Source: Firmicutes bacterium UBA993
GTDB lineage: Bacteria; Bacillota; Dethiobacteria; DTU022
Direction: 5' to 3'
NCBI GenBank assembly: GCA_002292015.1
Contig: DBBD01000149.1
Location: 1-17,453, forward strand
Length of the DNA: 17,453 nucleotides
Made by a program: the position numbers and the translations under genes
Notes under the pieces: generated by a model
Databases searched by the model: none
The model's input: the letters and a program-made list of their open reading frames with translations, nothing else
Told to the model about the DNA's origin: nothing
Part shown: one piece after another, positions 6,522 to 14,473 of the stretch
Layout of the letters: every line of letters starts with the position of its first letter
Position numbering within the stretch: the first letter of the stretch is position 1

Positions 6522-7418
6522 TTAAAGATCCAGGATACGCGGTTTTAGATTTAGTTCAACTAACATATTGTTGTAGAGATCTTCGGTCAACTCCTGATCG
6601 CCACCAGCCATACAGACCAATAAGGCTTCCATAACGTTGGTACCGAAAGAGCGCCCTTTCATCTCCGGCGTGGTGGTAATCAGGGTTTTAACCTTGCTGT
6701 TCCTTAAAAAATCTACGTCGGAGAGGGTTACAGTATTTGTAATAATCGTCTTGCCGGGCAACTCAGCAGGCATGTATCGATGGATAAAGTGAAAGTCCCC
6801 GGCAATAATATCATTTTGTTCAAAATACCGGGGGAAGCGGGGCTTGCTGACAGTTTGCTTATCACCCGTAGGATAGATCATCGTAAAGGGGAGTTGACAA
6901 ACAAGGGGTGCAATCAGCCTGGCAACAACCGCCAGTGTATTAAGGGAAGTGAGCGGAACGGGTAACCCCAGGACAAAGGGTAGGTCGCCGTAAGTCATAA
7001 TGGCGCCGGTTTTTTCCAGCGCCTGGGCCATTCCGAGCCGATCCATTGCACTCATGAGCAATACCTTACGCGGCTTTCGAAAAAGATCCGTGTGTCCGGC
7101 GAGGTATTCGATTGCCCTGCGTTCAAGGGTGTTTTTGAGCCCCGAACCATCAACAATCGGGGTTTTCCGGGCAGCCCTGATAATGCGCTTTGCATCCCTG
7201 AAAGTATAGCGCCGATCGACAGCGTAAACGTATATATCCATGCCGCCTAAGCCGAAAGCATCTACTTTGCCGTCCAGCTCAGAAATCTTTTCAACCATTT
7301 TGCTCATGTTGCCGTCAGTGCCAATCCGTTCGATTCGGTATTCTTCACCCAAAAGCTCGACGGTTACAACATGATCTCGCGCTGATGACCCTAGGCTGAT
7401 ACCGACTATATGCTTCAA
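6522..7418 (-). CDS. Conserved protein of the type annotated quinate 5-dehydrogenase; function unproven
   Basis: The 298-residue product begins MKHIVGISLGSSARDH and contains FGLGGMDIYVYA (55-66), RDAKRIIRAARKTPIVDGSG (74-93), a segment LLMSAMDRLGMAQAL (120-134) and ITTTPEMKGRSFGTN (247-261). I recall close relatives in Clostridia being named quinate 5-dehydrogenase, but I see no clear GxGxxG dinucleotide-binding motif and no quinate or shikimate pathway genes nearby, so the name is weak. TTG 7418 is preferred because GGAAAGGGGAAAG precedes it and the family start fits; an ATG at 7463 would lie inside the upstream gene. Only one base separates it from the stop of the HTH gene, so the two probably form a pair. 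Confidence 0.7.
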   Translation of the reverse strand: MKHIVGISLGSSARDHVVTVELLGEEYRIERIGTDGNMSKMVEKISELDGKVDAFGLGGMDIYVYAVDRRYTFRDAKRIIRAARKTPIVDGSGLKNTLERRAIEYLAGHTDLFRKPRKVLLMSAMDRLGMAQALEKTGAIMTYGDLPFVLGLPVPLTSLNTLAVVARLIAPLVCQLPFTMIYPTGDKQTVSKPRFPRYFEQNDIIAGDFHFIHRYMPAELPGKTIITNTVTLSDVDFLRNSKVKTLITTTPEMKGRSFGTNVMEALLVCMAGGDQELTEDLYNNMLVELNLKPRILDL

Positions 7419-7419
7419 T

Positions 7420-7971
7420 TTATTCTTTCCCCTTTCCGGTACGCAATACTTGTTCCAGCGCATCCCATAGCTTTTGCGGATCTACAGCGTGGTCGTCATT
7501 GATTGGCGTAGGCCCAAGGCTAATAAATATTATCTGCAGATTAAGCAGCGCCTCCGCCACTTGAAACCATTTTTCAGAAGTAATCATAATCAGGGTATCA
7601 TACTCGCGCAGACGAGTAACGATCTCCAATATCTGGTTAAAGAAATCTAATGCCTGCTTATCCTGAACCATTTCCCAACGCTTACGATTGTCAAGCAAAA
7701 GCGAGAAGTCAAGCCCGAAGGTCATACAAATCTCAGTTAGTTCACTGCTGTTGGCCAGGGGAAAACCGATTACCGCCACCCGCCGGCCTTTTCTGATCTC
7801 GCCGATTGACTCAAGGCGGGAGATAAAACTGCGATCAAGCTGAAATTTAGTGGCAGTTTCCTGTTGAGAGTGACCTTTTTCACGCAGAGCAAGAGCCTTT
7901 TCAACTTGGTGCACAACCTTGTCCAGACTGATTAGTTTCTCGCCGATCCTAAATACCCGCTCGCTTTGCAT
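7420..7971 (-). CDS. HTH-domain putative transcriptional regulator
   Basis: The 183-residue product has a helix-turn-helix-like segment at about 33-56 (KGHSQQETATKFQLDRSFIS, then RLES), reminiscent of XRE or sigma-like DNA-binding helices. It then shows an alternating hydrophobic part, VAVIGFPLANSSELTEICM (65-83), and TLIMITSEK (126-134), suggesting a small alpha/beta domain. No ligand-binding family is recognisable to me. ATG 7971 is chosen over GTG 8004 because GGGAG stands upstream and the extra residues look non-conserved. A 14-bp perfect palindrome lies just upstream, as for an autoregulated gene. It is followed at once by the quinate-dehydrogenase-like gene. Confidence 0.72.
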   Translation of the reverse strand: MQSERVFRIGEKLISLDKVVHQVEKALALREKGHSQQETATKFQLDRSFISRLESIGEIRKGRRVAVIGFPLANSSELTEICMTFGLDFSLLLDNRKRWEMVQDKQALDFFNQILEIVTRLREYDTLIMITSEKWFQVAEALLNLQIIFISLGPTPINDDHAVDPQKLWDALEQVLRTGKGKE

Positions 7972-7994
7972 TCCCGGACAACTCCCTGCGCACC

Positions 7995-8008
7995 AAATGT
8001 GCACATTT
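7995..8008. promoter_or_regulatory. 14-bp perfect palindrome, candidate operator
   Basis: AAATGTGCACATTT is its own reverse complement and ends 23 bases upstream of the chosen start of the HTH gene. Location and symmetry fit an operator bound by a dimeric regulator, probably the adjacent HTH protein. This is inference. Confidence 0.5.
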
Positions 8009-8022
8009 ATGTGATCAATTGC

Positions 8023-8051
8023 ATTTTAGCACTTAGAAAACGGAAATACAA
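8023..8051 (-). promoter_or_regulatory. Weak candidate promoter of the HTH regulator gene
   Basis: TAAAAT (8028-8023) lies 17 bases from TTGTAT (8051-8046). The -10 is good and the -35 poor. It would start a transcript just upstream of or within the 14-bp palindrome, so a protein bound there could block it. Confidence 0.3.
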
Positions 8052-8058
8052 ATATCAG

Positions 8059-9051
8059 CTAACCGTTTGCAACACCGGCAAGATTGCCTAAAATGGCTTC
8101 CACCTCAGCCTGGGATGTAGCGTGAAGCAATGTTTGCCGAGCCGCAGACGAACCCGGCAAGCCCTTAATATACCAAGAACTATGGCGCCGCATCTCGCGC
8201 GCAGCGGCAGTTTCTCCTTTCAGGTCAATTAACAACTGATAATGTTTACTAACCACAGCCCTTATCTCAGCAAAAGAAGGTTTTTGTGGCCGGGGCCGCC
8301 CCTCAAGCATAGCCAATATTTCCCTAAAGATCCAGGGGTTACCTCTCGCCGCCCGGCCAACCATTATCCCATCGCAACCACTGTAATCTATCAAGGCTGC
8401 TGCCGCCTGTGATGAGTCAACATCGCCGTTACCGATCACCGGAATCGAAACCAGCTTTTTTACCTCTTTGATAGAATCCCAATCGGCTTTGCCGCTGTAG
8501 CCTTGCTCCACCGTTCGGCCATGGACCGTTATGGCACTAATTCCGGCTTCTTCAGCACGCACAGCGATCTCCGGCAGGGTATAGGATTTTTCATCCCACC
8601 CTTTGCGCAGTTTAACTGTCACCGGGCAGCTTACCGCGCCAATAACCGCATTAAATATAGCGCTGCAAAGCGCTGGTTGACGCAACAGGGCTCCTCCTTC
8701 CGCATTACGGGTAACCTTGCGGACCGGGCAGCCGAAATTGAGGTCGATAAAATCAACCCCCAGCCGCTCGAGTTTTTCTGCCGCCCGGGCTAAAATTGCA
8801 GGTTCAGAGCCAAAGAGTTGCAACCCGATTGGCCTTTCTTCTTCAGTGTAATAAAGCAAGGAGCGGTTACGATTATTCGCGTAAACTAGTCCTTTTGCGC
8901 TGATCATTTCTGAATAGAGCAATTTGCAGCCCTGTTCCTTTGCCAGCAAGCGGAAGGGGTGGCTGGTTACTCCGGCCATCGGCGCCAGGGCCAAGCCGGG
9001 TTGTACCTGAAGAGAGCCTATTTGCAGACTCAGGGCGAAATCTCCTTGCAT
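8059..9051 (-). CDS. dusB: tRNA-dihydrouridine synthase (DusB type)
   Basis: Dus enzymes reduce uridines in the tRNA D-loop using FMN and NADPH. The 330-residue product has the FMN-barrel start LAPMAGVTSHPFR (22-34), the catalytic Cys108 in NFGCPVRKVTRNAEGGALL, Lys147 and Arg149 in VKLRKGWD, HGRT at 177-180, and the phosphate-binding GNGD (207-210) and VGRAARGNPW (231-240). Its ATG overlaps the stop of the upstream M20 gene by one base (TAATG). The Shine-Dalgarno is weak there; an AAGGAG lies just inside the reading frame without a canonical start after it, so the exact first residue is a little uncertain. Confidence 0.93.
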   Translation of the reverse strand: MQGDFALSLQIGSLQVQPGLALAPMAGVTSHPFRLLAKEQGCKLLYSEMISAKGLVYANNRNRSLLYYTEEERPIGLQLFGSEPAILARAAEKLERLGVDFIDLNFGCPVRKVTRNAEGGALLRQPALCSAIFNAVIGAVSCPVTVKLRKGWDEKSYTLPEIAVRAEEAGISAITVHGRTVEQGYSGKADWDSIKEVKKLVSIPVIGNGDVDSSQAAAALIDYSGCDGIMVGRAARGNPWIFREILAMLEGRPRPQKPSFAEIRAVVSKHYQLLIDLKGETAAAREMRRHSSWYIKGLPGSSAARQTLLHATSQAEVEAILGNLAGVANG

Positions 9052-10346
9052 TATGCTAAGTAGCGGCGGGCAAGTTCTTTGAGGAAGTCGGTTTTAAGCC
9101 TCAAGCTGGCTACATCGGTCCGCTCATTACGGCCGTGAATCGTGCTCCTGGCCTCCTGGTCAAAACCGTCAGCCATCAACCCGATGCCGTAAGCAGGAAT
9201 CCCGGCCCCCCGCAGATACTTGGAATCAGTCGATCCGGAAGAGATAACCGGCAGGCAGATCGTGTCATTCCCAGTTAAACCTGACGTAATTTCCTCCATA
9301 AGAAGGTAAAAAGGATCTTCCGCACTTGAAAATGTAGGAGCCTTGCACTGATTGAATTCAATCTCGATATCTTTACCAATAATCATACGCAGCTCTTTTT
9401 CTACGTACCGACAATCCTGTCCGGGTAGAATGCGGATATCAATGTCGGCCTCACAATAATCCGGAACAATATTGGTTTTTGTACCACCACGGATCTGATT
9501 TGGCGAAACCGTCATTCTGGTCATGGAACGCAGAGCCTCAACAAAGGCTTTTTCAAGCGGCAGTTGTTCAAGGAGGGCATCAACATCGTCAGCTGAGCAT
9601 GACTTAAGTTCTAAGTTGCAAAGTTCAGCCAGGCTTTTTAACAACTTTTCCACTTCAGGCACCACTACCACCTCCGCCCGGTAGTTATGCAGCCGGCTGA
9701 CAGCACGAGCCATTTTAACCACAGCGTTTTCTGCCAGGGTGGGAATGGAGCCATGTCCGGCAATACCGTGGGCTTTTAAGGTGCACCACGCCGTCCCTTT
9801 TTCGCCAACCTGAATAAAATAAGCAAGCTTTCCGTTAATCGGAATTGGCTGATCCGCCCCTTCATTGACCGCATAATCAGCTTTAATTTTGCCCGGTTCT
9901 CTGTTGATCAAATAATCAGCTCCAAGATTACCACCCTTTTCTTCATCAGCCATTGCCGCGATGATCAGTTCTCCGTTAAGCGGCACCCCTTCGGCTAATA
10001 ATTCAAGAGCGGCAACCACCTGGGCTGCTGTAAGATCTTTGCAGTCAAGGGCTCCCCGCCCATAGATTACATTGTTTTTGATCTCTCCGCTAAAAGGTTC
10101 AAAATCCCAGTCGCCACCAACCGGCACAACATCCAAATGAGATACGTAAAGCAGCTTTTTTGACCCTTGACCGATCCGGGCAATAATTGTTCCCCGACCC
10201 GGCTCGGGTTCAACAATTTCTGTTTCAACCCCGGCCGCTTGAAGAAGATTTTTCAAATACTCCGCTGCTGCGGTTTCGTTTCCCGGCGGGTTAACGGTGT
10301 TTATTTTAATCAGGTCACTAAGCAGTTTTTCAGGCGTAATAGTCAT
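9051..10346 (-). CDS. M20-family metallopeptidase (ArgE/DapE/ACY1/CPG2-like)
   Basis: M20 enzymes are cytoplasmic two-zinc hydrolases acting on peptides, acyl amino acids or similar amides. The 431-residue protein shows the full metal site: His70 and Asp72 in SHLDVVP, bridging Asp101 in GRGALDCKD, catalytic Glu135 and metal-binding Glu136 in ADEEKGG, Glu162 in NEGAD, and His404 in STIHGRNER. A lid domain is suggested by AHGIAGHGSIP near 195-205. Substrate cannot be told from sequence; a dipeptidase, carboxypeptidase or deacylase role are all possible. The ABC importer lies upstream with a terminator between, and dusB overlaps its end. ATG 10346 is the first sensible start, with AGGATGTGAT upstream. 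Confidence 0.9.
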   Translation of the reverse strand: MTITPEKLLSDLIKINTVNPPGNETAAAEYLKNLLQAAGVETEIVEPEPGRGTIIARIGQGSKKLLYVSHLDVVPVGGDWDFEPFSGEIKNNVIYGRGALDCKDLTAAQVVAALELLAEGVPLNGELIIAAMADEEKGGNLGADYLINREPGKIKADYAVNEGADQPIPINGKLAYFIQVGEKGTAWCTLKAHGIAGHGSIPTLAENAVVKMARAVSRLHNYRAEVVVVPEVEKLLKSLAELCNLELKSCSADDVDALLEQLPLEKAFVEALRSMTRMTVSPNQIRGGTKTNIVPDYCEADIDIRILPGQDCRYVEKELRMIIGKDIEIEFNQCKAPTFSSAEDPFYLLMEEITSGLTGNDTICLPVISSGSTDSKYLRGAGIPAYGIGLMADGFDQEARSTIHGRNERTDVASLRLKTDFLKELARRYLA

Positions 10347-10379
10347 TTATAATCACATCCTGTTCCTTAATTTAAATAT

Positions 10380-10400
10380 AAAAAGGGGCGCAGCGCGCCC
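10380..10400 (-). terminator. Intrinsic terminator after the ABC importer genes
   Basis: The minus strand has GGGCGC, a GCT loop, and GCGCCC, followed by C and TTTTT (10384-10380). It lies about 55 bases past the last permease stop and ends about 34 bases before the M20 gene start. Confidence 0.85.
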
Positions 10401-10454
10401 TTATTAATCGCTTTTATATGCTTTACATCGACTTATCCATATGACTGACCAATA

Positions 10455-11750
10455 TTATTCGTCCTTTATTGCCCGTATTCCCTGGTTACTTTGCAGCTTG
10501 GTTTTCCAGGCGTGCATGGCAAGCGTTACACCAATAACACCAAAAGCTACAAATACCCTGAAATACTCGCCTATTTGGGCATCTCCGAAAAGTTCCCGAC
10601 CGGCTGCCGGCGCTACTATAAAGAGGGTGTGGAATAAAAAGACCCCCAGTAAAGCCTGGCCGATCGTCGCCCTGGTAACAGTAGCCCCTCCGATCAGAAT
10701 CGCAGCAATCGCGTAAAAACCGATCTGCATGTGGCTGCCGTAAGTGCTCCAAGCTCCCATATTCTGCAGGAAGATAATATGCCCCCAGGACGCAAGCACG
10801 GTAGACATGATGATCGCAATAACCCTGACCCTATCAACATTAATCCCGGAAACCGCTGCGATATGGCGATCCTGTCCGACTGAGCGCATATCCTGCCCCA
10901 GCTTCGTCTTGGTAAAAAAGAAGAGGAAGAAGCAGAGAGCGATAATTGCCAGCCAGGTTGCCACCGGGATGCTGATTAGGCGAATCAGGGAGTTACTGTT
11001 CATCAGAACAATTGCCAGAACAACCACTAACAGTGATCCGGCAATGCCAATGATCATATTGAACCTTTGTGCTTTGAGACGATCTGATCTCATAAAAATA
11101 AACAGCTGATAGCCTGCAGCTATAAGGCCGGCTATGATCAGCATAACCGGCAGAGGCAGGCGGAAGAGGTCATCAAGCCCGTAACGCAAACCTCCGTATA
11201 AATCGATAGTTGTACGGATACCAACCCCGGAGCTGAGAACCAATACTTCGTTGTCCATTGGCAGTACACCGCCTACCAGCTGTAGAAAAATAAAGGTATA
11301 GATGCCCATGGCAAAGTAACCGAAGATCAGACCGGTAATCATCTCCTGTCCTTTGACCCGGTTAAACAGATGGCCGGTTAAATAGCCAAGCAGGATCGAT
11401 AGCGGAGTGACAAGGGCAACGCAAAGCATGATCCCGGCGAACCCGGGTACTCCCCAGTGGGTCACATAGATAATAACCGCCTGCGCGGCCATCGCTCCGA
11501 CAATAATCGAAAAATTTAACCCCATCCCGGCGATAACCGGGATAATCAGGGCCAGTACAGTAAAGGAGTTTCTGGAAATACGCGATACGATATCAGTTAT
11601 ATACAAATTAGAATTCATTCCAGAAACCTGAAACGCAAGTAAACTTAAGACGACAAACATAATCGTCACCATATTATTGGTCAGAAAAGAGGTCACTTTC
11701 TTTTTAACAGCATGGCCGGGATCCCGATTTAATTTCGGATTATCTTTCAT
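10455..11750 (-). CDS. ABC importer permease, BPD_transp_2 family (second permease)
   Basis: This 431-residue integral membrane protein has many hydrophobic segments and the family signature region near GQDRHIAAVSGINVDRVRVI followed by a membrane helix, typical of the RbsC/BmpA-system permeases. A basic N-terminal tail of about 20 residues precedes the first membrane helix. It is longer than the usual 300-350 residue family member and longer than its partner. The start is either ATG 11750, sharing one base with the upstream stop (TGATG), or GTG 11753, which has a slightly better spaced GGGGG. It should pair with the 350-residue permease to form the heterodimeric channel. Confidence 0.88.
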   Translation of the reverse strand: MKDNPKLNRDPGHAVKKKVTSFLTNNMVTIMFVVLSLLAFQVSGMNSNLYITDIVSRISRNSFTVLALIIPVIAGMGLNFSIIVGAMAAQAVIIYVTHWGVPGFAGIMLCVALVTPLSILLGYLTGHLFNRVKGQEMITGLIFGYFAMGIYTFIFLQLVGGVLPMDNEVLVLSSGVGIRTTIDLYGGLRYGLDDLFRLPLPVMLIIAGLIAAGYQLFIFMRSDRLKAQRFNMIIGIAGSLLVVVLAIVLMNSNSLIRLISIPVATWLAIIALCFFLFFFTKTKLGQDMRSVGQDRHIAAVSGINVDRVRVIAIIMSTVLASWGHIIFLQNMGAWSTYGSHMQIGFYAIAAILIGGATVTRATIGQALLGVFLFHTLFIVAPAAGRELFGDAQIGEYFRVFVAFGVIGVTLAMHAWKTKLQSNQGIRAIKDE

Positions 11751-12802
11751 CACGCAGCATCCCCCTTCCCGGCCTGCATCAAAGCATAGAGGATAATCCC
11801 ATTTTGAATAATCTGCCTGGTTATTTCAGCCATGCTGGCAATATCCGCTGCAAAGGCATTTGCTACCGGCATCGCCACGACCAGAATTCCAAAAAAGAGG
11901 AATGTGCCGACAATAACATTAGTGATTGAAGCTTTCCTGATCGAAGCGCCGCCAATCAAGATAGCGGCAATGGCAATGAAGGGCATCATCATCGGCCCAT
12001 CGTAGAGCTGGTAAAAACCGAAGCTTTGGGCGTAAACCAATATACCGACGGCACCTATAAAAGTAGATACGATGGTTCCGATGATCCGCTGCCGATCAAC
12101 ATTGATACCAGCAGCCCTGGCAAAACGGGGGTTGTCTCCGGCGGCATACATAGCCATACCGGTTTTGCTGCGCATAAACAGCCAGAGGATAAAACAGCAA
12201 ATCACAAAAAATAGCAAAAGGCCGGTCGGGATAATGACCCCGCCTACGTTAAACGCCCATAAATTATTTAAGAGTTGGGATACTTCGCGGTTTAGCAAGG
12301 CGATAGTTACGCGCACCCCACGGCCAATTGGCCAAGCCATCTCCGGGCTATTAAAAGGGAGGACTAACCAGCCAATCTTCATCACTGATACGACAGACCA
12401 ACCAACAAAGATAGCAAACATCATTTCCGAACCCTTCACTTTATTAAGCAACAGGCCATAGCCATAGCCCACAAGTACTGAGAGGGGAATGGAGAAAGCA
12501 ATGGCGGCAAAGAAGTTAGTAAAACCGTTGAGGGTCAGCTCCATAGCGATCAGGCCGCCGAGCAAACCACAAAGAATCCCCAGGGAGAGGCCGAAATTCG
12601 GTCCTGTACCGCATACTATCGATGGCAAAATAGCCAGTACCAGGATACCGTTCATGCCGATCCGTACCAGGCTCGAGGACATTAGCTCGGCAAAGTCAAG
12701 TCCTAAAAAAACAGCCATAACGCAAAGCAACAGGAAAAAGCCTAAAATAATCAGCCTGGGAATGCCAAAGTTGCGAACGAAATCCTTGAAAATATTTTGC
12801 AT
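11750..12802 (-). CDS. ABC importer permease, BPD_transp_2 family (first permease)
   Basis: This is a 350-residue membrane protein with about eight to ten hydrophobic segments. It carries the family pattern GDNPRFARAAGINVDRQRII before a membrane helix, and a Gly-rich AAILIGGASI stretch near the C-terminus, matching its partner (AAILIGGATV). ATG 12802 is chosen because GAAAGGAG stands 9 bases upstream; a TTG at 12826 lies inside the ATPase gene. It starts 4 bases after the ATPase stop. With the other permease and the double ATPase it completes an importer. Confidence 0.9.
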   Translation of the reverse strand: MQNIFKDFVRNFGIPRLIILGFFLLLCVMAVFLGLDFAELMSSSLVRIGMNGILVLAILPSIVCGTGPNFGLSLGILCGLLGGLIAMELTLNGFTNFFAAIAFSIPLSVLVGYGYGLLLNKVKGSEMMFAIFVGWSVVSVMKIGWLVLPFNSPEMAWPIGRGVRVTIALLNREVSQLLNNLWAFNVGGVIIPTGLLLFFVICCFILWLFMRSKTGMAMYAAGDNPRFARAAGINVDRQRIIGTIVSTFIGAVGILVYAQSFGFYQLYDGPMMMPFIAIAAILIGGASIRKASITNVIVGTFLFFGILVVAMPVANAFAADIASMAEITRQIIQNGIILYALMQAGKGDAA

Positions 12803-12806
12803 TGTT

Positions 12807-14390
12807 TTAAGCTCCTTTCCTGTCAATTTGCCCGGCCATCAGCAAACCAAAATCGACGTCCGAAGCATCAGGCTGAAGAATACCGGCAACCTTGCCACCA
12901 GAAACGATCGCTATCCGATCGCAAATACTGCGCAGTTCCGCCAGCTCGCTGGATGTTATGATAATTGTCATGCCCATTTCTTCGTTAAGGCGCAACAAAG
13001 TTTCCAGAACCCGCTGCTTGGCGCCAATGTCTATGCCTCGTGTTGGCTCAGAAACAAACAGTATATCGGGCTTAAGAGTCAGCGCCCTGGCAATGCATAC
13101 TTTCTGTTGGTTGCCTCCGCTTAACCTCTTCACTGGCTGGGTCGGCCCGGTGCAGCGGATATCAAGATCTTTAATCAGCTTTTGAGAATGTTCTCTTACT
13201 TTACTGCCGTCTATCTGAGTCAGGGGGCCCAGTTTTTTCATAAACAGGCCTTTATTCTGCATGGTTGTGATAACGATGTTTAGTTCGACCGAAGAGTCAA
13301 GCAGCAGGCCGACCCCGCGACGATCTTCAGACAGAAAAGCCATGCCTCGCTTCATTGACTCCCTGGGGTCGTTTAAAGTCAAATCATCGTTATTGATAAC
13401 AACGCTGCCCTGAGAGGGATATAGACCCATAACACCATTGGCCACACCTATCTTACCCTGCCCGGCAAGTCCGCCGATGCCGAATATTTCGCCCCTGTAG
13501 ACATCAAGAGTCAATCCCCTGACTCTTTCTCCGGGCATATTAACCGTTAAATTTTTAATCCTTACTGCCACATCTTCGAAATTTACCCGGCTTTTACGGT
13601 TGAACAATTTTTCAACCTTACGGCCCACCATCAGCTCAGCCAACCCATAAATAGTGGCATCCTCTTTGCGCATGGTGCCCACTAAGCGGCCGTCACGTAA
13701 AACAGTAATATAATCGGCTACTTCCATCACTTCATCAAGGCGGTGAGTGATAAAAAGTATGGCAATCCCCCGTTCGGCAATTTTGCGCATGGCATCCAAC
13801 AGGTTAGAAGCTTCGCTTTCGGTCAAAACAGCAGTCGGTTCATCAAATACCATCATGCGTGTATTGCTTTTGTCAATTTCCCGGGCTATTTCAGTAAACT
13901 GCATATAGCCAACCGGCAATCCGGCCACCCTGGTATATTCTTCAATGCCAATGTCAAGGCTATCCAGTGCCTTGCGGGCATCGGCATTCATCGATTTATA
14001 ATCGAGAGTTTCCAAGTTTTTGCCAAATAAACGGCTTACCAGGTTCTCTTTACGGGTTTCCCGGTTTAGCTTGATGTTTTCAGTAACTGTATAGTTCGGT
14101 AGCAGCATAAATTCCTGGTGAACCATACCGATTCCTAGGTCCATCGCCTGAAGGGGAGACTTAATCTCTACCGGTTGCCCATCGATGAAAATTTCTCCCT
14201 CACAACCGCCGGTTGAGTGTATCACCGGCATTCCAAATAGAATATTCATCAGCGTTGATTTACCGGCGCCATTTTCACCGATAATAGCGTGAATCTCCCC
14301 CGGCTTTAATGCCAGTTTAACGTCAGTCAGCACCTTAGTACCATAATAACTTTTGCAAATATTATCCATCTCCAGCAGATATTCAGCCAC
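12807..14390 (-). CDS. RbsA-like double ABC ATPase of the importer
   Basis: Two tandem nucleotide-binding domains (527 residues) power the permease pair, as in ribose or nucleoside-type importers. Domain 1 has Walker A GENGAGKST (38-46), an unusual signature LPVGYMQ (158-164) in place of LSxGQ/LSGGQ, Walker B MMVFDEP (Asp183, Glu184) and His216. Domain 2 has a degenerate Walker A, GLAGQGKIG (307-315), an intact signature LSGGNQQ (423-429), and Walker B ILFVSEP with Ser447 where Asp is usual. Degenerate Walker A in domain 2 is common in this family; the Asp-to-Ser change is less expected. GTG 14390 is chosen because GGAGGG lies 6 bases upstream. Confidence 0.92.
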   Translation of the reverse strand: MAEYLLEMDNICKSYYGTKVLTDVKLALKPGEIHAIIGENGAGKSTLMNILFGMPVIHSTGGCEGEIFIDGQPVEIKSPLQAMDLGIGMVHQEFMLLPNYTVTENIKLNRETRKENLVSRLFGKNLETLDYKSMNADARKALDSLDIGIEEYTRVAGLPVGYMQFTEIAREIDKSNTRMMVFDEPTAVLTESEASNLLDAMRKIAERGIAILFITHRLDEVMEVADYITVLRDGRLVGTMRKEDATIYGLAELMVGRKVEKLFNRKSRVNFEDVAVRIKNLTVNMPGERVRGLTLDVYRGEIFGIGGLAGQGKIGVANGVMGLYPSQGSVVINNDDLTLNDPRESMKRGMAFLSEDRRGVGLLLDSSVELNIVITTMQNKGLFMKKLGPLTQIDGSKVREHSQKLIKDLDIRCTGPTQPVKRLSGGNQQKVCIARALTLKPDILFVSEPTRGIDIGAKQRVLETLLRLNEEMGMTIIITSSELAELRSICDRIAIVSGGKVAGILQPDASDVDFGLLMAGQIDRKGA

Positions 14391-14411
14391 GCGTTGCCCT
14401 CCATGCCAAAA

Positions 14412-14452
14412 CAAAGTAAGAAGCAGGGCTGCCTTTTTCCAGGCAACCCTGC
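14412..14452 (-). terminator. Intercistronic hairpin between binding-protein and ATPase genes (partial terminator or mRNA stabiliser)
   Basis: Minus-strand GCAGGGTTGCCT and AGGCAGCCCTGC form a 12-pair stem with one G-U around GGAAAA (14452-14423). The following TTCTTACTTTG is only a broken T run. The hairpin probably lets a fraction of polymerase through and protects the upstream mRNA, giving more binding protein than transporter, as seen in several binding-protein operons. Confidence 0.65.
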
Positions 14453-14473
14453 ACTAGTACTGGCTAGATTACT

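Noticed and set aside
12489..13124. 211-codon plus-strand frame opposite the first permease and ATPase
   Set aside because: Lys/Arg/Ile-rich antisense translation of membrane and ATPase codons, with no domain and no promoter or ribosome site of its own.
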